A stretch of 64,000 nt of DNA from Phytophthora hibernalis (Eukaryota > Oomycota > Peronosporomycetes > Peronosporales > Peronosporaceae), in contig JAAKBF010000224.1 of the NCBI GenBank assembly GCA_012656075.1, forward strand, positions 682,001 through 746,000, in the 5' to 3' direction. Shown here in pieces: positions 10,471-22,794 of the stretch. Made by a program: the position numbers and the translations under genes. The first letter of the stretch is position 1, and each line of letters opens with the position of its first letter. The notes beneath the pieces were generated by a model. The model saw nothing but the letters and a program-made list of their open reading frames with translations. It searched no databases and was not told where the DNA came from.

Positions 10471-10719
10471 GAAGCCACAAGATCAGCTACCGCATTGCAC
10501 ATTTTGCACGAAGACGAAGACAAAACGTGTAATTTATTCGTTCACCTTGGCATCGTTCAGCACTTGTGTTTTGCTTGGTCACTGGTCGTCTGGTGCTTGT
10601 CGTTCTTGCTTCGCCATGCCTTGTGATTTACTACACCCACGTGCTGCTAATCTTGGATGTGTTTCGTCTGGCGCTGTCAATTTGCCTACAGGAGGGTACG
10701 GAAGTTCAACAACTCACTC
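10471..10719. other. Convergent 3' intergenic region
   Basis: These 249 bp lie between the stop codons of the ArfGAP gene (+) and Nup155 (-). Both 3' ends must lie here. No other coding signal or clear hairpin terminator was seen. Confidence 0.6.
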
Positions 10720-13700
10720 TTAACCCGGCGGAATTGTTCTAGCAGCGTTGATGCCTCTCCGTTTTCGTCTGCACGATAAAATGAATGTCAGTAAAGAGAG
10801 CATCAAACCATTAGAAGAACAGCGATTCGGCGACATACCCTGTGATGTGGCGCGCAGATCCGTGATAAAACCATCGCAGAGGTCTACAATGTTCGGGCAG
10901 CAGGCAGCAAACTCCGTAAGTTGGTCGCTTCCGACACGCGGAGAAATCGCGTGCTTTTTCCAGAGAGTAATAATGGCCAGCATAGACTGCAGCAAGTGCA
11001 GGGTCCAACCCTCGCGGTAGAGCCGCTCAGGCTGCTCGCGGTAAAGCTGCTCGTAGTAGCTCAGAAGTACCCGGTGGGGAACACCCACGTCCAGGAAGAG
11101 CTTGAGAACCCAGTTGAATGTTGTGGCATCGATAGCCGAGGCCGAGGCAACACTACCAGTGAAGGCACCCATGCCCGTTGATCGAATGTACCAAAGAGAA
11201 ATCCACTCCAACACATCAGCCAGGAAGCCCACAGGGAACACGAATCCACCGATACCGGCCGCCGAGCCACTGTGTAAATCGTCGCCTTCAAAGTACAGTG
11301 ATTTGCCCATACGCAGCAGCTTGCTTTGCATCTGACCAATCCAGTTACCGCTTTCAAAGGAGGATCCTCCACTCCCACCACTTGACGTAGCAAGCAGGCC
11401 AGCCTTCTCGCACTGGTCCAACCGCCACGCGTTAAAAGCCGCGTTATTTGATGACTGCGGCAGCAGACTGAAAATGATCTTCCGCCAGAGAGTGGCGATG
11501 ACATCTGCCTCCTCCGACTTGCACACATGGATAATGTATAGACACTCCGCCCACATATCATACTTTGAAGCAAATCGGTTGTACAACGTAGACGCGTCGA
11601 ACAACTTGAATGTCAGAAGCTGCACGTCCGTCTTGCGTTCCCGGAGCTGCTCGTCTGCGGTGGACGAGGACACCTCCCGCTCAATTACCTGCTGTTCAAG
11701 CGCCTTAAGAACACGCACTTGCAACTGCAGCACATCCAGCACATCACGGACTTCGCGAATAGCCTCCGTGGCTTCGCCCACGTCCTCTAAGCTCTTAAGA
11801 CAGCCAAGCGCCTTCGACACGTAGTACTGACGCTTGGAAATGTCTGGGTTGTTGGAAACCACCAATGCAGACGAAGTCGAATACTCATCTTCGCCCAAGG
11901 TGTCCTCGTGAGCACGCGCCCACCATACCTTCGCTGCCACGAGATACTTGTGCTGATCCATGTAAAGCTTAACAAGAAGATCTTGGTCCTTCTCCTTCAG
12001 GAATTCTTCAATGTACGGGGAGCGGATGGAGGTCAGAAGGTGAGTGTGTCCACGCTCGTATAACCACGTGTACAGCAGGTTGTGGAAGCTACCGTCGTCT
12101 GAAGCCAGTGCGAAGAGGAACACCTCCTCCACACATTTATTCCGAGTATCGTCGTCCAGCGTCACCATGTCTTCAACTGCTTGAGGGCTAGCTCCGTTTG
12201 CCATTGTGCCGCGGCTGGACACTTTATCATTCTCCCCGCCAAGGAGCCGATGTAGTGCCAGCAAGATGCAGCCAAAGCATCGCCGTTTCCATGTTTGCTT
12301 CACACCGCTCAGATCTGACGCCGCTGCATCGTGGAAGTGTTTGGCGCACGCTAGCGACAGTTTGACTACACCCTCGTAATAGTTCAGTAGCGTGTAATCC
12401 TCACAGATACCCTGAAGAACGTCTAGGCAGTCCTCCGTGTCCCACATGTGGCATGAATTCAGGAATTGCTCCAGCGATTCCTTCAGGAAGTTCTTCCGAG
12501 CGACGGGCGACCCGCTAAGCTTAGCATTTGACAGGCTCCGATAACCTTGGTAGTGCCACAGATCAGACACAGAGAAGAATGTAGGGCACTGTTCGCGCAG
12601 TTGCTTAACCAGGAACTGGTTGTTCTCGTTACGACCGCGCATGAGTGCCTTCGTCATCGTTTTGGCAGCCAGTGAGCCATCAGTCGTGGTTACCAGTTCA
12701 CTGAAGCGAAGGCGTGCAAGAGGTTCCTCGAGTGATACCTTGTACTCCTGAGCAATACGCAACAGTGAGATGGCCTCAATACTTCGCAGTACCAATAGGT
12801 AGAGGTAGTATAAAGAGCGCTGCTCAGCCTTAAACCGCGTCTCGCGTTTCAGCTGCTCCTCGCTTAGCGACTTCTGGTGGCGCATCACCAGCTCCGACAC
12901 ACGAGAAATACCAGCTTCAACGTTTTCGCTCAGCACACCGTCCAAACTGGGATTTTTCTCTAGCGCAGCGCCACCGCTAATCGACACAGCAAATGGGACA
13001 GCACTCTCCATGAGCTGACGAAGTTGGAACAGAATCTCGCGAATTTCGTCCAATTTCTCCGGGGAGTGAATGTTCTCGAAAGTAGTCAGGTAACCAGGCG
13101 ACTTAGCGGAAGGCTTAGCCGCGCCATTAGCGGCATTGCCAGATACGCGAGTAACAACACGACGGCCGAGTGTCTTCGATGTCCACAGTGGGCGGAGTAC
13201 ACGGCACGCAAATGCAACAAGTCCATCATGCTGGTACGACATGTTAAACTCCGTTGTAAGCACAATGCGGGTATTCGCTGAGCTGGAGGTGTTGGTTGTA
13301 GATGCTGCTGGCTCGATGGGAACATTGGCAGGGGGCCCTGAGCGATCTCGAAGATACTCTGCACCGCAGCCGTGTAAATATAATCATCACTTTTCATTGT
13401 TGTCAAACCACGGCGTGGCGCAACCAGCGAAGCTGCGGTAGAGGACTCGCTGACAAGAGGATCAGTCGGGACGCCACATGCCAATGCGATAAGCATGCAA
13501 ATCACTTGAATCTCACCAAAACAGCGCACGAAAGGTCCCAGAGCAGCCTTGAGCTCATGGCCGCGCGATAGTACCAGCACGCGATGAAGCTGATCTAGTG
13601 GCCGGATTTTCTTGAAAACCTGAATGCCTGAATTTGTAAGGCACAAAAAGTGACGCGAAGGCTGCGAGTACATGAGGGCCATCTCACCGACGACAGGAGC

Positions 13701-15351
13701 GTTCTCTGAGGTAGTTCCTGACTGGGTGCCAATAGACATCTCCTCGAATGAGCGCTTGCTACCGCTGCTGGACCCGTTAGTGCTAGCATTTGCAGCCACC
13801 GCCTCGCTTTGAGCAATCCACGCGCTCTCAGGTCCCTCGCTTGAGTACGGGTCCAGTTCCTGAATATCCACGACCTTGCCGATGCAAGTGTCCAAAGATA
13901 CCGCCTCTCGAATTGTGGGTTTTCTAGCAGCCAACCCAGTCTGTACAGGGAGAGCTGCAGTGCTAATAGGGTCGTGAGCAATGCCCACAAGTTGGTCCTG
14001 CTGGTCCCGTCGGCCTTCAATGCACAAAAACACTCCCTTACGATGGAAAGCCACGTGCACTGCGCTCGGACTCTTACCCGGGGCATACCCCGGCTGCATA
14101 CCTTCCTTGGCATGATACGGTGGCGCATCCCGCAGCGCGATGGCAGGAGGAGGCAAACGAATGTGAAGAATCTGGAGACGGGATGGGCGTATAGCTCGGC
14201 CGTTCAATCCAGCGCCCGAGTATGTGTAGCGGCGCGAAAACGCCGTCAAATAGAAGCGGATGCCGTTCGAGGTGATAGCAACGAGCGTGACAACCTTGGA
14301 TTCATCGGGAGACACCGTCGACAACGCCACCACTTTCAGCGGGTTAGGCGTTCCGGCCACCGCCGGCTGGAACAGTCTCTCATCAGGACACGACACGCGC
14401 GTCCGACGGTTCTCCCGCGCGTACTTGGCTCCATCTGCGAGCAGGTTCACCGCACACACGGCCTTGGTCTCATCTCCATTGGCTCCTAGGTCAAAAACAC
14501 TTACTTGGGCATCGTCATGAAGCACGTACAGAATATGACGCGAGTGGTCTACACAGAGATCCTCCACTTTGCCTGGTGCACTGGCCAGTCCGGCCAGGAA
14601 GCGCGGCAGATACTGCGCGTAGCTGGACGTGTGCGCCACCTTTCTGCAGGCGTCCGAGGCGCCCACTCCAGGCACATTGGTGAGCGCCGCCCCCAGCAGC
14701 GAGTTGCGGTCGGCCGCCTTCTTCTGCTCGGATGTGTACAGGAACTCGTAGAGCGCGCCGTCCGATCCGCCGAAGAAGATGCGACCTGTGCGCGTAGTCA
14801 CGATCCGACGGACCACGCACTTGTCGGTGGAGACGCTGAGCTTGGTCCTCTGTAGCTTGAAGCTGTCGGCCTGGTTATCATCGGCCACGACAGCCAGCAG
14901 AACGAGCTCCACGGTGGTGGCCACCACCAGCACATGACGCACTTTGACGTGAAGACGCCCGCAGCGGGGCGTGCCACGAGGCCCACAGCCACAACAGCCT
15001 GGTCGAACTCCTTGGCGGCGAAGCGGCCGCGTTGCGCGTAGCTCCAGAGGAAGAGACGCGCGTCCACGGACGTCCAGGCCGCGCGGATGGCGGGCAAGAG
15101 ACCGGACAGCGACAGCGTCTTGGCGTCGTCCAGCGCGGCGGCCACGACGCCCGGCAGAGGCAGCACGGAGCCCTTTTGGCCAGTTGAGGCGTCCATTGGG
15201 ACGCGTAGGGCTCCAGGAAGTAGTTCTGCGGCTCGGACTGCGCATTGAGCTGGTCCGCCAGGTCCGGATACGACGCGTCCTCGTTGGCGGCCTGGTCCAC
15301 GCGCGTCTTGGCGTCTGTCAGGCCCTTGAACGCGGCCTCGGACGGCTCCAT
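10720..15351 (-). CDS. NUP155: Nuclear pore scaffold nucleoporin Nup155
   Basis: Single exon of about 1544 residues if three missing bases are allowed, close to the family size (about 1390 in animals). The N-terminal half is the Nup155/Nup170 beta-propeller region: LPLPGVV, a RAWTSVDARLFLW segment, a VRHVLVVATTVELVLL strand, then RIFFGGSDGALYEF and HILYVLHDD. The C-terminal half is an alpha-helical solenoid (LLYTWLYERGH, LVKLYMDQHKYLVAAKVWW). Nup155 belongs to the inner ring of the nuclear pore. Frame breaks fall at about 13331-13335 (C run), 14940 (AAAG/TG) and 15193 (GG); at each, adding one base restores a continuous match. The start at 15351 gives an MEPSEAAFKG N-terminus. Confidence 0.9.
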
Positions 15352-15402
15352 TGCAGACGAGTGGTGTTTGCTTGGGGTGCGGGGATTGATACAAACAGGA
15401 AG

Positions 15403-15416
15403 TGAGGCGGGATGAG
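15403..15416 (-). promoter_or_regulatory. Initiator-like motif upstream of Nup155
   Basis: On the minus strand this reads CTCATCCCGCCTCA, 52-65 bases before the Nup155 ATG. It shares twelve of thirteen bases with the motif upstream of the FHA-NB-ARC gene and resembles the oomycete initiator core. Confidence 0.35.
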
Positions 15417-15532
15417 GAGATGTGAGTGGATGAAATTAGATGGGGTTTTATCCAACGATAATGAGGTTGGTGGGATGGCTTCATTTGGTGGACAGTTGGA
15501 GGACACTTTTTGGCTATTGCGATTACAGCACC

Positions 15533-18493
15533 CTAGTTGGAAATGAACGAGAACATGGACGGCTCGGGCTCCTGCAGGACGCTGCGTTGCGACACGGAAG
15601 AGGACGCTGCGGTCGGCGTAGTGGACGACGAGTTGCTGCGTAGGAAGCCGAAGGCCGTGGGCGACGAAGGCTCTGTGGTGGTGGAGCTGCTGTCGAACAC
15701 GGCATGGTCGCGGGCGTTGATGGTGGACATGAAGCCGAAGGACGACTGGGTGGACTCGGCGACTGCAGCTGGTCGGATACCCATTGGCGGCCTTCCCGAT
15801 GCCGTCGACCGCAGGGAAGCCTCCAGATCACTGAGACCCATGGGGCGGCCGTGGCTGCTCTTCGTTAATGTGTCGTCTAGTGCTGGTGCTGGTCTGATTG
15901 CTGGCTGTTGGCTGTCGTCCTTCATGTTGAGTCCAGCGAATACATTGGTAGCTACGTCCACCGCTGGGTTACCATCCGTTGACAACACGCCGTAGCTGGA
16001 AGCTGGACTGGTTGGCGCCTGACTGACAGTCAGCTGTGGGGCTGCAGCGGCTTCGGATTGCGGCGGAACGTTGTCGCGCAGGAAACTGAAACCATACGAG
16101 TTGTCTGCTTGAACGGGTGGCACCATTACATTTCCTCCCTGGGTGGCAGTGACTTGTGGATTGGCGTTGGCGTTTAAAAACTGGAAACCGGAGTCGCCTT
16201 TCAGCTGTGAAATGCCGAGTGGTGGGTCATTGACCGTGCTGTTGCTGTCTCCTCCGACGAACGCGAAGGCTGACACTGGATGCTTCTCCTCGTCCGACGC
16301 CGCGATGCTGAGGTACGGCGGAACAGGTTCTGAGCTTGCGGTACTCTGAATGAGCCGAGCCAGCTCGTCGGCCTTGCGAACGAGTGTTGAGCGGAACTGC
16401 TTGACCTCCTCGTAATTAGGCGGTCGATGTGCACCGAAAATCACCGAGTCGATGCCTTGCGTCTGAATCTTCTCCACTGTGCCGTGCAGTTGTGCTAGTT
16501 GGTTGCTGCGGTCAGCCAGCGGCTGGCCACCGTGCTCACGACGGACGATCTCTTTCAATTTCGCCTCGATCTCGCTCAAGCCGCTGCTGTACCCATGTAA
16601 ACGAGTCATGAATGCCTCGCCAGTCGAGTTTCCTGGTGTGTAAATGTCCTCGGACTCAGGTTGAGCTTGATCATCCTCCACGCTTCTGTCGTCTGTTGTA
16701 CTGCCTTCCTCTTCTTCCAGTGGGGAGGAACATAAGGCATCTGAAGCGTCGACGGGTTGGCCGTGCGACCATTATTCATGAGCTTCTTGAACCGCAACAG
16801 CTTGGGTGCGTTCGTGAGTGAACCGAGGATTGGCCCCACCTCGGGCAGCCCCTTATTCTCCACGTAAATAGAGTTAATACTAATCAAAGCGCAACCTGGA
16901 CATATAGCTGGGTGGAGCTCCAGGTAACCACGGCCACCAGTAGGCAGGGGAACGAACCGCTCGATCACGGTCATGTCAGGAATTGTACGGTCCAGCATTA
17001 CTCCCATAGGCCCGGGAGGCACCTCGATTTCCAGTATAACCTCTCGGAGAGGCTCATTCGATTGTGTAGGATCTGGCCCATCAGCATCTGCCCCACCATG
17101 CACTGCATCAGACGATGGTTTGTACGCATCAAATGAATCCAGAGCTTGGGCACCATCATCAGCGTCCATGCCTTCGAAGGCATCGTGAATTGGGTCCGAC
17201 ATTTCTGGCTCCTTCTCCTCTTCCTCTTCTGTCTCGATCATGTTGTGGGATGGCTGCAGCATTGTTGGCTCAGGAAGTGTATCAAGGACGGTGTGACGAC
17301 GCTGTAGCACAGGTACAGCTGCAGCCTGTGAGGGAGCCACAGCTGAGGAAGAATGCTGCTCCTGAGGCAGTTGATGCTGCTGTCCACCCAAGAATCGAAA
17401 CGCCGAGGGCGTTTCGACCGTCGACGACGATGGCAGTCCATGCTCAATGGCGTGCACGCTATTTGCCACAGGGGTTTGGCTCAAAAGGTGAAGCCTGATG
17501 ACTCAGTCGATAGAGGCGGCGCACTGGGAGTCGGCATGCTTGGTACTACAGCTGACGGGACGACACTCTGTGCAGCCTCACCTCCCATGAAGCTAAACGC
17601 CGATCCAACAGGCGCTGGCACTGCTGCTAGCGGCGGAGAATCCACTTCACCACCATTTGCTGAAAGGAAGCCAAACGCCGAGTTGCTGACGGGAGGAGTC
17701 ATCGGCTCGGCTGCCATCTGCGCCGGCGCATACTCGTTCTGGGTAGGCTGCGCCAAAAGCTGAACGCGGATCCTTCTTGCGCCGCAGGAGCAGGCAACGG
17801 TGCGCTGCTGCTACGCGGCGAGTCGTTCATAGCCATCATGAGGTCCTTGGGCGTCTGGGCCGACGCCACAACAGGAGACGTGTGCATCAGCGTGTGCATC
17901 TCCGGAGCTTGGGCCTCCGCTTCCTCCGCTTCCTCCTCCTGCATCCTGCGCATCATCTCCAGCGGACTCTCCTCGTCTGGTGGCACGTAGTCTCTCAGCA
18001 GCGCGTAGACTTTGTCTGCGCGTTTGCGCAGCATGTCCTTCCTGGCATTGCGCAGGTCTTCCAGCAGGTCCAGACGTCCGCTGTAGTACTGCTTGTAGAA
18101 CTCAGCCTCTGCACTACCCAATAGTGCATTGAGTACGGACAATGCCTTGGCCTTGACCTGCCACAGCGGACTCTCGAACTTGTCGTCCAGTAGCTCGCAA
18201 ATGTACTGTCAGAGGAAAGAAACCAGTTACTAAATTAAAGAGACCGCATATTAATTTAAAAAGTCACCGCACGTCGTGGTCCAGTGTGTGCAGATAGCGC
18301 AGCAGCTTCTGCAGCACTTCGCGCGGCGGGAAGGACGAGGAGCCCACAGAGGAGCAGAGCTCCGACACGAGCGCGTTCTCCAGGTCCGTCTGCAGCTGCG
18401 TCTGCGTCTGCTGGGGCGTCTTGAAGCCCTGTTTCCAGCGCGCAGCCTGCGACGCGTACGTGGACTCGGGCGCGGTCGCCGCTGGCTGTGCAT
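15533..18493 (-). CDS. Tepsin-like AP-4 accessory protein with PDZ-like domain
   Basis: About 965 aa, one intron at 18206-18272. Residues about 10-125 form an all-helical ENTH/VHS-like domain (REVLQKLLRYLHTLDHD, WQVKAKALSVLNALLG). Eleven copies of an [AG]F-x-F-[LMIV] motif follow (SAFSF, SAFGFL, SAFSFM, SAFRFL, SAFAFV, SGFQFLN, YGFSFL, TAFGFL, SMFSFI and others). The same motif, S[AV]F[SA]FLN, in animal tepsin binds the AP-4 epsilon ear. Residues about 450-540 resemble a PDZ domain (PPGPMGVMLD, GYLELHPAICPGCALISINS). A coiled-coil segment lies at about 605-690. The inferred role is coat recruitment at the trans-Golgi. Single missing bases are inferred at about 17755, 17483 and 16722, and probably near 18486 just after the ATG. 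Confidence 0.7.
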
Positions 18494-19038
18494 GGCTCCA
18501 AAAGCGGAAGGAAGTGTGAGGAGGTGGGGGAGGAAGAGGAAGAGGTGGGGTCGTATCAGCCAATAGAAATGGGTAATTTCGAATTGGAGCAGTTTCATTG
18601 GAGGAGGTATATAGACGATATGGCAGGCGATGTATTACTGCTTCCAGCGTGGCAGAAGGCGGACTGCTGGCCATGTAGGAAGCGCATGCCACTTGGCTGA
18701 CAAAGTGCTGGGAATAAAGTGTAGGACAGTGTGATTTATTAGGCAAGTAGACCACTTCAACATCAGAGTGAGTTGTCGGCATCACCATCCGATGCCTCGG
18801 TCTCGGGTGATCGTTGCGCCTTGGGCTAATATTGTGAATTCCAACTCGACCAATGAGTGTGAATTGCAGCAAGCAGGAACACCGTAGGTTGCTAGCTACC
18901 GTAGTCTGCATGAATTTGCGTTGGCCGCAACTTCCAATTTTCACTTCTTCAGAAGAAAACTAAACGTAAACAGAAACAAGAATCGTGCAATTTCAGCGTA
19001 TTAACAGACGTGATATTTGCGAAGCACTCGCATCCAAC
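18494..19038. other. Intergenic: tepsin-like promoter and carboxypeptidase 3' end
   Basis: This holds the region upstream of the tepsin-like gene on the minus strand, with an ATTGG (reverse CCAAT) box near 18560 and a pyrimidine-rich stretch just before the ATG. The remainder is 3' flank of the carboxypeptidase gene. The long minus frame crossing it has no coding features. Confidence 0.5.
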
Positions 19039-20523
19039 TTAGAACACCTCGTCCTGGAAAAACTTGTTGATCATCTCAAACGAGACGGCTGGCTGGTCCA
19101 TCGGCACCATGTGGCCAGAGTTGAAAACACGAATGAACGCCAAGTTCTCGAACGACCGCACGCGACCAGCATCGAGCGCCTCAGACGTGACAAAAGGGCG
19201 ATTCAGCGCGCTGTTGAATTCCGACTTCCCACTCCAATCCAAAGCCATAACCCATGCCTGGTTTCCCACCCAATTGCACATAAGATCCGCATCACCAGCG
19301 TAAATTAACACGCGCACGCCCGCATCCAGCAAAAGTTTGACATCGTCGGCGGAGGATACCATTTCGTCGTAGACGAATCCAGCACCCACCATCGCATCGC
19401 ACTCACGCCACGGCTTGGACTTGTCAACATCAACGCCCAGTTCAGCGAGTACAGTGGGTGAGTTCAGGTACTCGTCAATGTGCTCGAAGTGAAAGCAATT
19501 CATGACATTCTCCTCGGCACACGGTTCACGGATATCGTACGGGTTCCGTCCCGACTGGTAGTACGGTCCTTCCAGCGTTCCGAAGCAGAACTCCATGGCT
19601 TCAAAGCACGTCAATCTCTCCTTCTGGCACTGCAGAATCAGTTCGTGGCACACTGGCTGAGCCTTGCGCATGTCGTCAATCGCCTGTTCGTCCAGCAACG
19701 ATACGTTGTACGAGTTGAAGGCCATGTCCACACTGTGCTGGTACTGCACTGCCGGGTCCGTCAGACCATTTCCAACTGCTATACCGGCCAAATTGATGTG
19801 AACCGCGTCCGGATTCAGCTGGCGGAGCATATTGGCTTTCAGAATGTAACTAGCCGCAGCAGGCACATAGTGTCCTCCGTAGCTCTCCCTGTAACAAAAA
19901 GTCCCTGTCCGCCAGATCCGGATGTTTCTTCAGAAATTCCTGTAGGAACCAGTAGATGTTCTCGCCCACATTGAGTTCGCCCGAGTCGTAGTCCACCTGA
20001 GGACCATAGGAGTAGCCCACACCTGTAGGTTCGTCTAACCAAATTACATTGGCCTGACGGTTCCACGAGTACGGGTTTGTCTTGGTGGACAGATCCGGTT
20101 GGACGTGACATGGACCATTTTCCGCCAATAGCGCCATCATACTGGAACAGCCGGGGCCCCCAGTCAGCCAGAGCACCAAAGGGTCCTTCTCCGGCCGACT
20201 GCGCGACTCGACGAACCAATAGAAATAGTGGTCGTCATCCTTGTTGGGTAATTTTATATACCCCGTCTCGTGGCCGGAAAGGCCGCAGAAAAAGCATCTC
20301 TCTTAGTTGATAATGGATCGTCAAAGTTGGTACTAGCGCCTTTGAGGTTCTTCAAACTTGATATCGTCGCGTCTTGGTGCACTACAAAGGCGAACGTGAG
20401 CAGTAGAGCGACGCCAACTGCCACCAACAGAGCGGGGCGAGTGGAGAAGCGATGGAGCCAATGGGAGGGGCCAAAGGAGCGAGCGTCCGCTACTAGCGGC
20501 GTCAACTCCGACGTACGCTGCAT
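19039..20523 (-). CDS. Serine carboxypeptidase (peptidase S10), signal-anchored
   Basis: About 495 aa. An N-terminal hydrophobic segment (PALLVAVGVALLLTFAFVV) after about 28 residues looks like a signal anchor, so the enzyme is probably secretory-pathway or vacuolar. The S10 hallmarks are present in order: HETGYIKLP, YFYWFVESR, LWLTGGPGCSS (oxyanion loop), WLDEPTGVGYSY, the GESYGGHYVP serine motif (at about 19880), GNGLTDP, the YAGDADLMCN aspartate and the SGHMVPMDQP histidine. The catalytic Ser-Asp-His set is therefore complete. The frame is broken by missing bases at A5 20289-20293 and at A5 19896-19900 / CCC 19887-19889; the last pair falls right at the serine motif. No introns are needed. 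Confidence 0.85.
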
Positions 20524-21374
20524 CTTGGAGGATCAACGAGTGAGGATAAGATACACTCATACACTTGGGATTCTCAGATCTGATACGTGGAAGACGTGTC
20601 GTGATTGGATGAAAAGATGAATAAACTGAAGGTGAAAACCCTAATTAGCGTTAAAACATTACACAAAGATGAAAAACATGGTTTTACTTGTGTTTGAGCT
20701 GTCCGCCCAAGATTGAGGTTTTACTCGACGCGCAGGCTCTGGTAGACTTTCATGAGTCGCTCCAATTCATCTTTATGCTCGGCCAACTTCTTCACACGCG
20801 AATTGTCATACCACGCCCGGGTTTTCGTGATGTTCACGAACTCCTGCCGCCATCTTCGACCACCACCCATATTCTTCTTCACAAACTTGCGTGCCTCGGC
20901 GATGCTACTCATTTTAATTGTCATTGAGCTCTTTGGCCCCTCTAAAAATCGTAAACATCACAACGATCAACCTATGGGAACTCCGCGAGCGGCATTTCCC
21001 ACGAGAAAGGTTGGTCCAATTGCTGGATCTTCTCTTTTAGCCAAACCACCCGCTTTTCAGCTACATGTAGATATGGAAGCATGGAAGGTGTATCTTCATT
21101 TTCTTCCAGTTCATGGAGGTGGCCATAGAACACCTCAACAAATAGACCCAGTGTCTTCGGGTCCGTGATTTTAGTTACCACGTCGTTGAAAGCTTGGTTT
21201 CCGCCTGGACGGATAATGTACTTCCACAAAAGCTCCACAGTCCCAGGGTGCGCACCTTTAAATGTTCCTCCATTGCCCGTTTAAGTAGATCTTGCTGAAC
21301 TGTATCGTCTTCGAGACCGTCCACCACTTGCAGCAGCAGTTCCACCACCGTCAGTTAGATAGACTGCGTATATG

Positions 21375-22384
21375 CAGGGCTGCCGATTATTGCATTGTTA
21401 GACCACAGACGAAATAGATTATTGTTGGTGCAGTAAAATTTAGAGCAATAAATTATTGCAATTCCAGCGATAACAAATAGATTATTGGTGCGCTGGAATT
21501 GTCCCCAATTTGATAACTGTGCCCTGCCCACAGTGCTCATTTGCCCGCATGTTTGCTCAAGAACAGAAGAATCTCCATCGGGCACGACTACAGAGACCGT
21601 TGCTGCTGCCCAGACGTGGTTGAGGCCACACCAAACATGCCAAACAACCCAGGAAAATGCTTCCTGGCAATAAATAATTGACAATGATGGAAAGAGTCAA
21701 CTTTGAATGAAAACATTTTCATCAATTTTAAACTTTATTCGATGCTCCTTGGCTCAAAATAATCGTTAGCGTCAGTTCTATCCAATGGCACTGTTTTTAG
21801 CCAAAACTATCCTGCAGATGTTGACCCACAGCCAAAATAATCGACCGACTTCGACTTCTCAAACCGTTTTTTCTCCGCTGCACCTGGACATCTTTACATT
21901 TTACCCCAGAAATCTCAGTGCCTATAGGTAGCAGGCCAAACGACCTGTAGACGTCGTACATCGGCCCAATTCGTCCCTTAGAAGTGTTGAAAGCTCGCTA
22001 GGGCAAGATATTATTGAATTTTGTTTTTCGCCCAGTGACTCTAATATTGAAAATATGGATCTCACACCTTTACGATATCGATAGTGGGCCACGTCTTTAG
22101 GACAATCAACCGTTCGCACAACGGTTCCGTATGAAAAGCGCCGTAGCGAGGTGGCAAAGGAGGTCGCTGGTACAGCCAGGTTTGTTTTTGAAGTGGTCCC
22201 TGTTCTTACTATGTACAGATGCATAGTGAAACCAAGTAAAACATAAAACCTATGCCCTGTCATATTGCATTCTTTCCATCATTTCCAAACAGAGGAAGTT
22301 TGAAACTTTGAGCTCGCAACAATAAATTATTGGTACACATCTATTGCAATAATTGCCACACCAATTTATTTTTCGGCAGCCCTG
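21375..22384. mobile_element. Nonautonomous hAT-type element (MITE-like), 1010 bp
   Basis: Terminal inverted repeats CAGGGCTGCCGA (21375-21386) and TCGGCAGCCCTG (22373-22384) match over 12 bp and start with the CAGGG typical of hAT elements. Flanks cgtatatg (21367-21374) and cgcatttg (22385-22392) agree at six of eight bases, consistent with an old 8-bp hAT target duplication. The interior has no transposase and is AT-rich near both ends, with repeated aataaattattg words. It interrupts the minus-strand oxygenase gene between its middle and C-terminal coding pieces. Confidence 0.75.
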
Positions 22385-22794
22385 CGCATTTGGCATTGCC
22401 AAATAAAGTCGAAACGTATTTGCGTATCTCGCTGCACTCGCACATGCGAATAATCTTAACCATCCAGGGAAGTAACGTTACATTTCCAGTCAGACTTCCA
22501 AGCCAAGGACAAAACTTGGCGAAAAACATTTTTATCAGCTCAGGATCCCCAGCATCAACAAGTAGCTCACATAGCAAACGGCAAAACGGCACCGAATCTT
22601 AGCCATAACCCTCAGCCGAAGCCCGAAACGCCAAAATTTTGGTTCTCGGTTACAAAACCCCTTTCGTCCGAGCCTGAAATGACGGTTTTCGGGTTCCTTT
22701 GAAAAACCTTGCGAACCAGCGAAGCTGTTTGGCAGTTCAGGTTTTTCAGGTTCATTGCAGTGCCAACCTGAAGAGCCATATTCGCGATGTCCCT

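Noticed and set aside
13086..15245. Treating the two long Nup155 frames as separate genes
   Set aside because: Homology runs straight from one frame into the other at a C run, so they are one gene with a missing base.
18264..18944. Extending the tepsin-like protein upstream to 18944
   Set aside because: The extra 150 codons lack coding character and run through a likely promoter; the ATG at 18493 fits after one missing base.
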